From Reyranella soli (GTDB lineage Bacteria > Pseudomonadota > Alphaproteobacteria > Reyranellales > Reyranellaceae), in the NCBI RefSeq assembly GCF_007992495.1, contig NZ_BKAJ01000106.1, forward strand, positions 1 to 51,837: DNA of 51,837 nucleotides, in the 5' to 3' direction. Positions within the stretch are counted from its first letter, which is position 1, and each line of letters opens with the position of its first letter. The notes below the pieces were generated by a model. It searched no databases. It worked only from the letters and a program-made list of their open reading frames with translations, and was not told the origin of the DNA. Position numbers and translations under genes: made by a program. This document shows positions 18,110 to 25,625 of this stretch, piece after piece.

Positions 18110-20236
18110 TCAGCTCTCTCCTCGCGTTACGTGTGGCTCTGATGTAACGCCGGCTGCAGCATAGAGATTGAGCGTATTCGACAACATGCGCGGAATTGGA
18201 AACGCCTGCATAGCCCAGGTCCTCGCCTCGCTCGCCATATTCTTGAGCCGATCTGGCTCCCCGGCCAGTGCGGCGATTTTGTTCGCGATTTCATCGGGAG
18301 TGGCCTTTACGCTGGTAACGAGCCCCGTTTTCCCTGGAATGACCGTCTCTGCGGTGCCGCCGGCCGCGGACGCGATGACGGGGACGCCAGCGAGCTGCGC
18401 TTCGATCAGGGCGTTCGGCAGGCCCTCGTGCTCCGACAAAAGCATGAGAAGATCCATCTTCGAAAGCCAATAGCCAACGTCCGCCGTTCGCCCGACAAAG
18501 AGACATCGCGAGGCAACGCCGAGCTTTGTCGCACGTCTGAGCATTCTCTTTCGATACGGCCCATCGCCAACCACGATGAAGCGCATAGTTGGAACCCGGA
18601 CGAGGATTGCAGCAGCGGCATCCACCCACAAGAGAGGGCGTTTGACCTCATCCAGGCGCATGACGGAGCCAATAGTCATCGCGCCTTGCCCGGTCCGTGC
18701 TTCAAACGTACTGAACATCGCAGGTGACGCGCTGCCAGCTTCGATCGACAGCGGCGCAACGCCATTCGGCATAACCACAATAGCTCTTTCGTCAATATCT
18801 AGCCAGTTGGCATACCGCCCCGCCGCGTGGCGCGAGTTGACCGAAAGCACAACGCCGGGCGCTTGCAGCAGCGACTTGTAGATTACGTCGTACTCGACAA
18901 GATAATTCTCGCGGCGATCTGGGGGCGGTGTCGATCGCCCGCTCAAGACAATGCGCGGAACTCCTGCAAGGAGAGCCGCAAGTCCCGCCGCATAGACAAG
19001 ACCATCCTGCCAAATGTGAACGACCGCGGGCTTCATCTCCTTCAGCCGATCGCTCAGCTTAATGACGGCTTCCGCCGTAGACCAAGGGAGAAAACCAAGA
19101 GCGCGAAGCGTGGGCCGCGCAACCGAGCTCGCGAGATCACCGCCAAAATCAGGCCATTCTCTGTACGATTCAACCTGGATCCCGGCACGCTGAAGATCAG
19201 CAACGTAGAATGATCCATCTTCCCGATCGACTAGGGATCTCGCGACCACGTGTACCTCGTCCAGCACCAAGCCATCCGGCAGCGTCCGCTGCTGCAAGCT
19301 CATGGCCCTTAAGCCGACAGCCGTGGTGACAAACTGTCTTTCGGCCCCCCCTGCCCCCAAAGAGCCAGTGAGCAGTACGAGCTTGCCGGAGGTGGGCGCA
19401 GGCGCCGACAAGGCCCTGCGACGGTCGTCCAAAATGCGATCAAAGAGAGCTTCAAGTACCCTTACCGACGCAAGCGAGCTTCCGTTCAGGGCGACGGCAT
19501 CGACATGCTCAAAGTCGCTGATTACAGCATGCAAGCGCTTATCCTCTTGAAGAAGTGGCGGCCCCAACCAGGCTCCCGCCGCGATGCGTCGCAGCAGGGT
19601 GACGACTGACCTGTGCATGCCGATCTCTTCTTCTAGCCATGCTGCGAAAAGCAGCCAGGCCTCCTTTCGCTTCGAAAACGCGCGGGCCACAAGTCCAAAG
19701 GCAGCTCCACTGTCATCGGTCTGTCCAATCGCATCACACGCCTCGGCATAGGCGAGGAGCTGATCAAGGCGGGCAGGCATGCGCGGAAAGCGAGCGCGCA
19801 CAATCGTGCGGACCGCGGCCTTGCCTTTACTCCGCAGCACGAGATCGACCAGATTGCGGAATGCATCCATCGATGCAGGGAATCGCATGCTGATGCCGAG
19901 CCATGCCTCGAGCGCCCGCTCGTCATTCAACTCGGTCAGGAGTCGCGCGACAATCTTTTGAAGTTCCTCGCTTTGAGGGTATTCACGAACAAGGGGCAGC
20001 AACTGGTCGACGGTGGCATTCCGACAATCGGCAGCCCGCACAGCGTCTCGGATGGCATGCGCCTGTGCTCGCACCTCTCGCGATGGTCGCCGCTTGACCA
20101 CACGTCCGAGCGGGGCGGGCCTGAAGACCTCGGCCAGGGGATCGCTAGCCGGATCGAGACCCACTGAACTCAAAATATCGGGCCGGCACCAGCGTAAACC
20201 GGGAAGAAGGCGGGACCGTGGAAAGGCGCGCTTCAT
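18110..20236 (-). CDS. helical-repeat GT4 glycosyltransferase
   Basis: A 708-residue protein. The first about 290 residues are alpha-helical and TPR-like but degenerate. The rest, from LVLLTGSLGAGGAERQFV, is a GT-B/GT4 transferase with VMPNGVAPL, FIVVGDGPYRKRML and the E-x7-E segment EGLPNALIEAQLAGVPVIAS. It is paralogous to the transferase at 5330-8209 but has a shorter helical part. It sits in the capsule operon between the epimerase (33 bases upstream) and kpsM (1 base downstream), so it probably adds a sugar to the exported polysaccharide on the cytoplasmic side. No strong ribosome site precedes the ATG at 20236. Donor and linkage are not readable. Confidence 0.88.
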   Translation of the reverse strand: MKRAFPRSRLLPGLRWCRPDILSSVGLDPASDPLAEVFRPAPLGRVVKRRPSREVRAQAHAIRDAVRAADCRNATVDQLLPLVREYPQSEELQKIVARLLTELNDERALEAWLGISMRFPASMDAFRNLVDLVLRSKGKAAVRTIVRARFPRMPARLDQLLAYAEACDAIGQTDDSGAAFGLVARAFSKRKEAWLLFAAWLEEEIGMHRSVVTLLRRIAAGAWLGPPLLQEDKRLHAVISDFEHVDAVALNGSSLASVRVLEALFDRILDDRRRALSAPAPTSGKLVLLTGSLGAGGAERQFVTTAVGLRAMSLQQRTLPDGLVLDEVHVVARSLVDREDGSFYVADLQRAGIQVESYREWPDFGGDLASSVARPTLRALGFLPWSTAEAVIKLSDRLKEMKPAVVHIWQDGLVYAAGLAALLAGVPRIVLSGRSTPPPDRRENYLVEYDVIYKSLLQAPGVVLSVNSRHAAGRYANWLDIDERAIVVMPNGVAPLSIEAGSASPAMFSTFEARTGQGAMTIGSVMRLDEVKRPLLWVDAAAAILVRVPTMRFIVVGDGPYRKRMLRRATKLGVASRCLFVGRTADVGYWLSKMDLLMLLSEHEGLPNALIEAQLAGVPVIASAAGGTAETVIPGKTGLVTSVKATPDEIANKIAALAGEPDRLKNMASEARTWAMQAFPIPRMLSNTLNLYAAAGVTSEPHVTRGES

Positions 20237-20269
20237 CTGGGTCGCGTTTCATGCCCGTAGTGGCAGCTG

Positions 20270-21271
20270 TTAGGCCCGATAGTAGGAGCGATACCAGCGG
20301 ACAAACTCGCGAACGCCCACCGACACCGGGGTCGAAGGTCGATAACCAATAAGCCTCTCGAGAAGTTCGGCGGAAGCCTCGGTTCTGACGACATCACCGG
20401 GCTGCATATCCATATAGTTACGCTTGGCCGTCATCCCGAGTGACCGCTCTATCTCTTCGACAAGATGCAAGAGGCCAACCGGATTGGCGCCGCCCACGTT
20501 GACAACGCGATAAGGAGCAACCTGGCTCGAAGGGGCAATCGTTGTATCACGTTCATCGACATCGGGGATACAATCCACCAATCGGACGACCGACTCGACG
20601 ACATCGCCGACGTAGGTAAAATCCCGCTCCATCTGGCCGCGGTTGTAGATGTCGATCGGTCGGCCAGCCAGAATGTTCTGCGTGAACTTGAAGGGCGCCA
20701 TGTCGGGACGGCCCCATGGACCATAGACGCTGAAGAAGCGCATGATGGTCGTGGGGACCCCCCAAAGATGCGCATTGCTGTGAGCGAGAGTCTCGACAGC
20801 CTTTTTCGTCGAAGCATAGATGGTCAGCGGATGGTCCGATGAAGTGGTCTCCCGAAGTGGGAAGGATGTGCTCATGCCGTAGACGGAGCTGGTTGAAGCG
20901 ATTAGGAGATGCTTGGGCTTCAACTCGCGACACAGCTCCAGAATATTGAAGCTGCCGAGAATGTTGGATTCGATGTAAGCACGCGGATTTTCAAGGCTAT
21001 ACCGGACGCCTGCCTGAGCGGCCAAGTGGATAACGATATCTGGCCGGAACGACTTCGCCACGAAGGCAAGGCCCGTGACGTCCTCCAGCATGCAACGATG
21101 GGGTTGGAAGCGACCGAGCTGCGCGAGCTCGGCGTGGCGATCCGCCTTGAGCTTGACATCATAGTACGGCGTCATCCCATCGATGCCCGCCACTTCGTCT
21201 CCCTGCTCAAGGAGGCGCTTGGCGAGATGAAATCCGATGAAGCCGGCAGTCCCTGTTATTAAGTAGCGCAT
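20270..21271 (-). CDS. UDP-uronate 4-epimerase, NAD-dependent extended SDR
   Basis: A 333-residue extended short-chain dehydrogenase/epimerase. The nucleotide-binding loop is GTAGFIGFHLAKRL, followed by GIDGMTPYYDVKLKADR, which is characteristic of UDP-glucuronate 4-epimerases (LpsL, Cap1J). The catalytic Ser is in STSSVYGM and the YxxxK pair in YASTKK. The expected reaction is UDP-GlcA to UDP-GalA, or the N-acetylated counterpart, in the cytoplasm. It lies 74 bases downstream of the WbpA-type dehydrogenase, whose product it could epimerise. Length and motifs are complete. Substrate choice between UDP-GlcA and UDP-GlcNAcA is not settled by sequence. Confidence 0.88.
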   Translation of the reverse strand: MRYLITGTAGFIGFHLAKRLLEQGDEVAGIDGMTPYYDVKLKADRHAELAQLGRFQPHRCMLEDVTGLAFVAKSFRPDIVIHLAAQAGVRYSLENPRAYIESNILGSFNILELCRELKPKHLLIASTSSVYGMSTSFPLRETTSSDHPLTIYASTKKAVETLAHSNAHLWGVPTTIMRFFSVYGPWGRPDMAPFKFTQNILAGRPIDIYNRGQMERDFTYVGDVVESVVRLVDCIPDVDERDTTIAPSSQVAPYRVVNVGGANPVGLLHLVEEIERSLGMTAKRNYMDMQPGDVVRTEASAELLERLIGYRPSTPVSVGVREFVRWYRSYYRA

Positions 21272-21345
21272 CAGCCGCGAACCTCTACCGACGAGTCACG
21301 CCACATTCGGTAGTGGTTTAGACCATTAGAGTAGCACAGGGCTAT

Positions 21346-22728
21346 TCACGCTTTGACGATATGTTCGCCGCTCACACCGCCCCGGGCGCAGGCATTTCGC
21401 GTATCGATGACCAGAGGCGACCATTCTACGAGCTTGGCATAGTCAATGGAATCGTGATCGGTGCAGATCACGACAGCGTCAAAGGCTGAAATAGACGACT
21501 CACCGAAGGAAACCGATCGCCTGCCAGTGAATTCGGCGTGCTCCCGGCTGGGCGGTATCTCAGCCACAATGGGATCATAGTAGGAGACTTCTGCCCCACG
21601 TTTTTCGAGCAACTCAATGATCTTAAAGGCCGGGCTTTCGCGCGTGTCGTCGACGTTCTTCTTGTAGGCAATGCCGACGACCAGGACGCGCGCACCCTTG
21701 GATGCCTTGCGCTGCCGCTCGTTGAGGGCCTCGATCGTGCGATCCACCACGCGCTGCGGCATGGCGGTGTTGATCTCACCCGCCAGCTCGATGAAGCGAG
21801 TAACAACCCCGTACTCGCGTGCCTTCCAGGTGAGGTAGAACGGATCGATCGGGATGCAATGGCCGCCCAGCCCCGGCCCAGGATAGAATGGCATATAGCC
21901 GAACGGCTTGCTCTTGGCCGCCTCGATGACTTCCCAGACATCGATACCCATCGCCTCGTAAACCGTCTTGAGTTCGTTCGCGAGGGCGATATTGACCGAG
22001 CGGAAGATGTTCTCGGTGAGCTTCACCGCTTCGGCCGCTTCCAGCGACGTTACCGGCACGGTCCGCGAAACAACCTCGTCGTAGAGGGCGCAGGCGAGCT
22101 GCAGCGCCTCGGGACCCTCGCCGCCGACAACTTTCGGAATGGCGGCCGTCGAGAACTGGGCGTTGCCCGGATCTTCGCGCTCCGGCGAGTAAGCAAGAAA
22201 GAAATCACGCCCCGAGCGCAAGCCGCCGCGCTCGAGGATCGGCCGCAGCACGTCGCGCGTCGTGCCAGGATATGTCGTCGATTCGAGAACGACCAGCTGG
22301 CCACGCCGCAGGTACGGCGCAATCGATTCGGTCGTCTGCGTCACGTAGGTCAGATCGGGCTCGCGATGCCTGGTCAATGGCGTCGGCACGCAGAGGATGA
22401 TGGCGTCGACTTCGCCCAGGCGCGAAAAATCGCAGGTCGCCGCGAAGCGGCCGGCCTTGCGCATGTCGGCGATCTCATCGCTGGCAATATGACCAATATA
22501 GGAGGTACCGGCATTGATCTGATCGACCTTGCTCGCGTCGATGTCGAAGCCCAGTACAGAGAAGCCTTTTCTCGCGATGGTGCAGGCGAGCGGCAAGCCG
22601 ACATAGCCGAGACCCATGATGCCGACAGTCGCCTGATGGGCGCGGAAACGAGCGACTATCGAAGCTACCGGCTCCGGCGGCGTTCCGTTGTGTTGGTTGC
22701 GCGCGAGAGCCCTCACCTCGTCGTGCAT
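21346..22728 (-). CDS. wbpA: UDP-N-acetylhexosamine 6-dehydrogenase, WbpA type
   Basis: A 460-residue nucleotide-sugar dehydrogenase. It has the Rossmann loop GIMGLGYVGLPLA, the central KLTENIFRSVNIALANEL helix, the catalytic Cys in GPGLGGHCIPIDPFYLTWKA and the C-terminal VGIAYKKNVDDTRESP. The PGPGLGGHCIPIDPFYL form is the one I associate with WbpA-like UDP-GlcNAc dehydrogenases rather than Ugd/RkpK UDP-glucose dehydrogenases. It would oxidise C6 of UDP-GlcNAc (or UDP-GalNAc) to the uronate with two NAD+. I place the start at the ATG at 22728, which has a purine-rich GGGGCAGGGA site just upstream; a TTG start at 22767 lacks proper spacing. It is first in the operon that runs through the epimerase, GT and kpsMT-kpsE. 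Confidence 0.88.
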   Translation of the reverse strand: MHDEVRALARNQHNGTPPEPVASIVARFRAHQATVGIMGLGYVGLPLACTIARKGFSVLGFDIDASKVDQINAGTSYIGHIASDEIADMRKAGRFAATCDFSRLGEVDAIILCVPTPLTRHREPDLTYVTQTTESIAPYLRRGQLVVLESTTYPGTTRDVLRPILERGGLRSGRDFFLAYSPEREDPGNAQFSTAAIPKVVGGEGPEALQLACALYDEVVSRTVPVTSLEAAEAVKLTENIFRSVNIALANELKTVYEAMGIDVWEVIEAAKSKPFGYMPFYPGPGLGGHCIPIDPFYLTWKAREYGVVTRFIELAGEINTAMPQRVVDRTIEALNERQRKASKGARVLVVGIAYKKNVDDTRESPAFKIIELLEKRGAEVSYYDPIVAEIPPSREHAEFTGRRSVSFGESSISAFDAVVICTDHDSIDYAKLVEWSPLVIDTRNACARGGVSGEHIVKA

Positions 22729-22876
22729 TCCCTGCCCCTTTTTACTCGACGCATACCGGAACGCCAAACTCCTCCCGGCAAAGCCGCTTGTACGAGGCTA
22801 GAAATTGAGTGTCAAAGCTAATTGCCGTTACAGGTTGATGGACGTCCGACTGGCGCAATCGGCTCCCACAAAGACG

Positions 22877-22907
22877 AAGGGCGGCCTTTTTTTTTGCGGC
22901 CGCCCTT
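22877..22907 (-). terminator. hairpin terminator after the OmpA-family gene
   Basis: A perfect 10-base stem (AAGGGCGGCC paired with GGCCGCCCTT) with an 11-base loop holding nine T/A bases. It starts 22 bases after the stop of the ompA-like gene. The sequence after the stem on the minus strand (CGTCTTTG) is only weakly T-rich. It separates the ompA gene from the wbpA operon. Confidence 0.7.
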
Positions 22908-22929
22908 GTCAATCAACGCGATGTTGTCG

Positions 22930-23916
22930 TTACTGAATGACGATCTCGACGCGACGATTCTGCGGCTCGCGCACGCCGTCGGCGGTCTGGACCAGGAGGC
23001 CCGCCTCGCCGCGGCCGATGACCGTGATCGCCTGTGCCGGCACGCCTTCACGCACCAGGGCGTCCTTCACGGCGTTCGCGCGACGCAGCGACAGCGCCAT
23101 GTTGTAGGCTTCCGGGCCCGACGTGTCGGTGTGGCCGGTCGCCGTGATGCGCGCGTTGCCCTTGCTTTTGAACGCAGCAGCTGCCTGGCGGATCGTGTTC
23201 AGCGCCTGCTGGCTCAGGTTGGAGCGGTCCCAGTCGAAGAACACCATGAACGATGGCGGCGCAACGACCGGCGGCGGCGGAGGCGGCGGCGCCGCCGCGG
23301 CTGCAAACTTGATCAGCACGCCCGCACCAACGCCGAAGTTCTGGTTCGGACCGGTCACGGTGCCGACACCCGGCACGTTGACCGAGACCCCCGTCGTACC
23401 GAGGTAGCGCCCCTCGACCTGGAGGCGGAACATCGGGTTGACGTTGTAGCCAATGCCTACGGCCGCCGAGTAAGCGAATACCGTGGCGCCAAGGGAACTG
23501 TTGCTGTCAACGAAGCCCAGACCCGCACCGACGCCGGCATAGGGCGTCCATACCGATTGCGGCATGAAGTCATAGTAGATGGCCGCCAGCGTCGTGAGCT
23601 GCCCCACCTTGTTGGTGATCGCCGTGCCCGGAATGTTGACATTCACGGGAAGCCACGAATAGCCGACCTCCAACTGCGGACGCCAACCGATGAAGTCGTA
23701 GCCGATCGCACCGCCGATGGTGAAACCCGTCCCCGAGGTGATGCCGCCGCCGTTGCTATTGAGACCACCGAGGTTCCAATTCGCACCGGCGCCGAAGCCG
23801 AGATAGAACCCTTCCTGGGACCAGAAATTGGGCGCGCCGTCTGGGCTCTGGGCAACAGCCGCCATCGGCCCTGCAAAGATCGCTGCAGCGGCCAGCAGAT
23901 ACTTAGCTTGCTTCAC
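22930..23916 (-). CDS. OmpA-family outer membrane protein
   Basis: A 328-residue precursor. It has a Sec signal peptide (MKQAKYLLAAAAIFAGPMAAVAQ, cleaved after AVAQ), then an eight-strand-type barrel of about 180 residues with alternating aromatic strands, and a proline stretch (PPPPPPP) near residue 215. The C-terminal OmpA peptidoglycan-binding domain carries GHTDTSG and NRRVEI. The protein should anchor the outer membrane to peptidoglycan. It stands between the OPX gene and the wbpA operon; a hairpin follows it, so it looks independently transcribed. Whether it serves the capsule or is a general envelope protein cannot be told. Confidence 0.92.
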   Translation of the reverse strand: MKQAKYLLAAAAIFAGPMAAVAQSPDGAPNFWSQEGFYLGFGAGANWNLGGLNSNGGGITSGTGFTIGGAIGYDFIGWRPQLEVGYSWLPVNVNIPGTAITNKVGQLTTLAAIYYDFMPQSVWTPYAGVGAGLGFVDSNSSLGATVFAYSAAVGIGYNVNPMFRLQVEGRYLGTTGVSVNVPGVGTVTGPNQNFGVGAGVLIKFAAAAAPPPPPPPVVAPPSFMVFFDWDRSNLSQQALNTIRQAAAAFKSKGNARITATGHTDTSGPEAYNMALSLRRANAVKDALVREGVPAQAITVIGRGEAGLLVQTADGVREPQNRRVEIVIQ

Positions 23917-24054
23917 GGAACTCTCCCCAAACCAAATTTTCCCGATAAATCAGCGCGTGCAAGATACACCGACGACAACCCATCGTCGGTGCCCATCTTT
24001 TCCGTGCGCGCATTTTTTGCAGTCGTGTTGCGCGGGAGCAACATCTTTGCACTT

Positions 24055-25245
24055 CTAGTTGCCGCTGGGGAAATTGCCTCCGAGGGTCCGCGGTATGGCC
24101 ACAGTTGCCGTCGCACCGGACAGGATCTGGAAGAACTTCGCAGCATCCGCCAAGGGCGCCTGTGACACGAACAGGATATCCCCAGGCCGGACCGGAAAGG
24201 CGTTCATGGCAAAGAACGATTGCGGATCCTTGAGGTTCAGCTGGTAGACGATCGGCACCGTTTCCCGATCCTCGGCCAGAAGCTGGACGCCGTAGCGGCG
24301 CGCCAGAGCGACCGGTTCGCGGCGGAAAAGGTAGACCCCCTTGGCGTCGGCCCGTGACGCTTCGAGGCCGATCGTCTGGCCCAAGGCGTCGGTCATATTG
24401 AGCGGCAACCTGCGAAAAATCTGTTCGCCGGGCTGCTGAACGGCGCCAAATGCTACGAACTTCTGCGGCTTGCGAACCAGGAGCAACGCATCGCCGGCAG
24501 CGACCGACACATTGAAGATCTCAGGTCGATCGACGAGCTCCTGCATCTGGATCGACATGGTCGACCGCCCGCGAGTCAGTCGCAGGGATGTCTCATACGG
24601 CGGATATTTCGTGCCGCCGGCCAAGGCGATCATGTCGAGCACGCGCTGGTCAGATCGATCCAGCGGGTACGGCCCGGGCTTGTTGACGTCGCCTTGAACC
24701 GACGCCGAGCTGCTAACGTTCTGGACGACCATCACGGTCGCCTGGGGGTCAACGGCCTTGCCTTCAAGTCGAGAGACGATGTCTTTCTCGATGTCGGACA
24801 CTCTCTTGCCGCTGGCCATGAAGCGACCCGCATAGGGCAAGGCGATCGTTCCATCGACGTCGACACGGACCGTGACATCCGACGCCTTGCGATCCTTGCC
24901 GGCGAACACACCTGTGTCGCTAGCTTCCCAAATAGTCACCTGCAGGACGTCGCCGACGCCGGCCCGCCCGAACGCTCCTGGCCGTTGAAAAACAGCGGGC
25001 ACGGTGGGTATCACCGGTTGATAGTACTGTTCGGCATCCCGGGCGATTCGCGAATCCACGGTTACCAGGGCAAACCGCATCACTGATGCGGGATCAGCCT
25101 TTTTGTTTTCGGACGCATGGGCCAGCATTCCGTTGGCGTTGGGCCCATCGCTGGGCAGGAGGTCGCAACCGGCCAAGCAGAGGCAAAACGCTGCCGCGGC
25201 CATCCAACGGCCCACGCTTTCGCCAAAGCCACCAGTTGCACTCAT
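24055..25245 (-). CDS. kpsD: Wza/KpsD-like outer membrane polysaccharide export lipoprotein (OPX)
   Basis: About 396 residues from the ATG at 25245. The signal peptide ends in the lipobox LCLAGC, so Cys27 would be lipidated. The Poly_export domain follows (GVGDVLQVTIWEASDTGVFAG, then VDVDGTIALPYAGRF and DPQATVMVVQNVSSSASVQGDV), then SLBB-type segments. The reading frame is open to 25374. I prefer 25245 because the lipobox then falls at the normal distance; an AGGGGAG site lies somewhat far (about 14 bases) upstream. The protein forms the outer-membrane channel that receives polysaccharide from the KpsE-like protein and KpsMT. The symbol marks the functional role; similarity to Wza/BexD is equally good. 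Confidence 0.9.
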   Translation of the reverse strand: MSATGGFGESVGRWMAAAAFCLCLAGCDLLPSDGPNANGMLAHASENKKADPASVMRFALVTVDSRIARDAEQYYQPVIPTVPAVFQRPGAFGRAGVGDVLQVTIWEASDTGVFAGKDRKASDVTVRVDVDGTIALPYAGRFMASGKRVSDIEKDIVSRLEGKAVDPQATVMVVQNVSSSASVQGDVNKPGPYPLDRSDQRVLDMIALAGGTKYPPYETSLRLTRGRSTMSIQMQELVDRPEIFNVSVAAGDALLLVRKPQKFVAFGAVQQPGEQIFRRLPLNMTDALGQTIGLEASRADAKGVYLFRREPVALARRYGVQLLAEDRETVPIVYQLNLKDPQSFFAMNAFPVRPGDILFVSQAPLADAAKFFQILSGATATVAIPRTLGGNFPSGN

Positions 25246-25625
25246 GACTGCTTGATCACTCCCCTGCACCCGAGGCTGGCGCGCGCCGCCATTGTTGCAG
25301 ACTTCGCGACACATCTGAACACTATTCGATATCTCACTGATTTTCCAGAAAATATTGCCAACGCCAACTTCCATGCTTACCTCACCAAGCGCTCGTTTTA
25401 ACCCGGCATTTTGCAGTCCTTTTGAAATTAGGCCGCGAAAGCGCCGAAATGTCTTTGCACCTTAATACCGCACGTCCATAAAGTCTTTGTGTAGGCCCCT
25501 GGTCGGGATGGCTTGTACAGCCGGCGGTGCATAGCGCGTGACGCGTCATGGCGTACGATTGTTCGCGGAGAGGCGGTGCACGACCGGAGATTGGCGTCAC
25601 TTGTGTTTGGGAAGAGACGCGGCGT
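25246..25625. other. divergent intergenic region between OPX gene and rkpA-like PKS
   Basis: A 380-base spacer that should hold both promoters. It is less GC-rich than the flanking genes. It contains a 10-base perfect palindrome TGACGCGTCA at 25539-25548, 77 bases before the PKS start and a possible operator, and a plausible promoter near 25455. Open frames cover parts of it on both strands (PKS frame back to 25548, OPX frame out to 25374) but lack ribosome sites. Confidence 0.4.
25455..25482 (+). promoter_or_regulatory. candidate sigma70-type promoter for the PKS operon
   Basis: TTGCAC at 25455-25460 and CATAAA at 25477-25482 with a 16-base spacer, 144 bases before the chosen PKS start. Both boxes deviate from consensus and the match was made by eye, so it is only a candidate. 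Confidence 0.22.

Noticed and set aside
22822..24165. Long open frame on the plus strand (about 447 codons) over the OmpA gene
   Set aside because: It is an antisense frame of the OmpA-family gene with Arg-rich low-complexity text and crosses its terminator hairpin.
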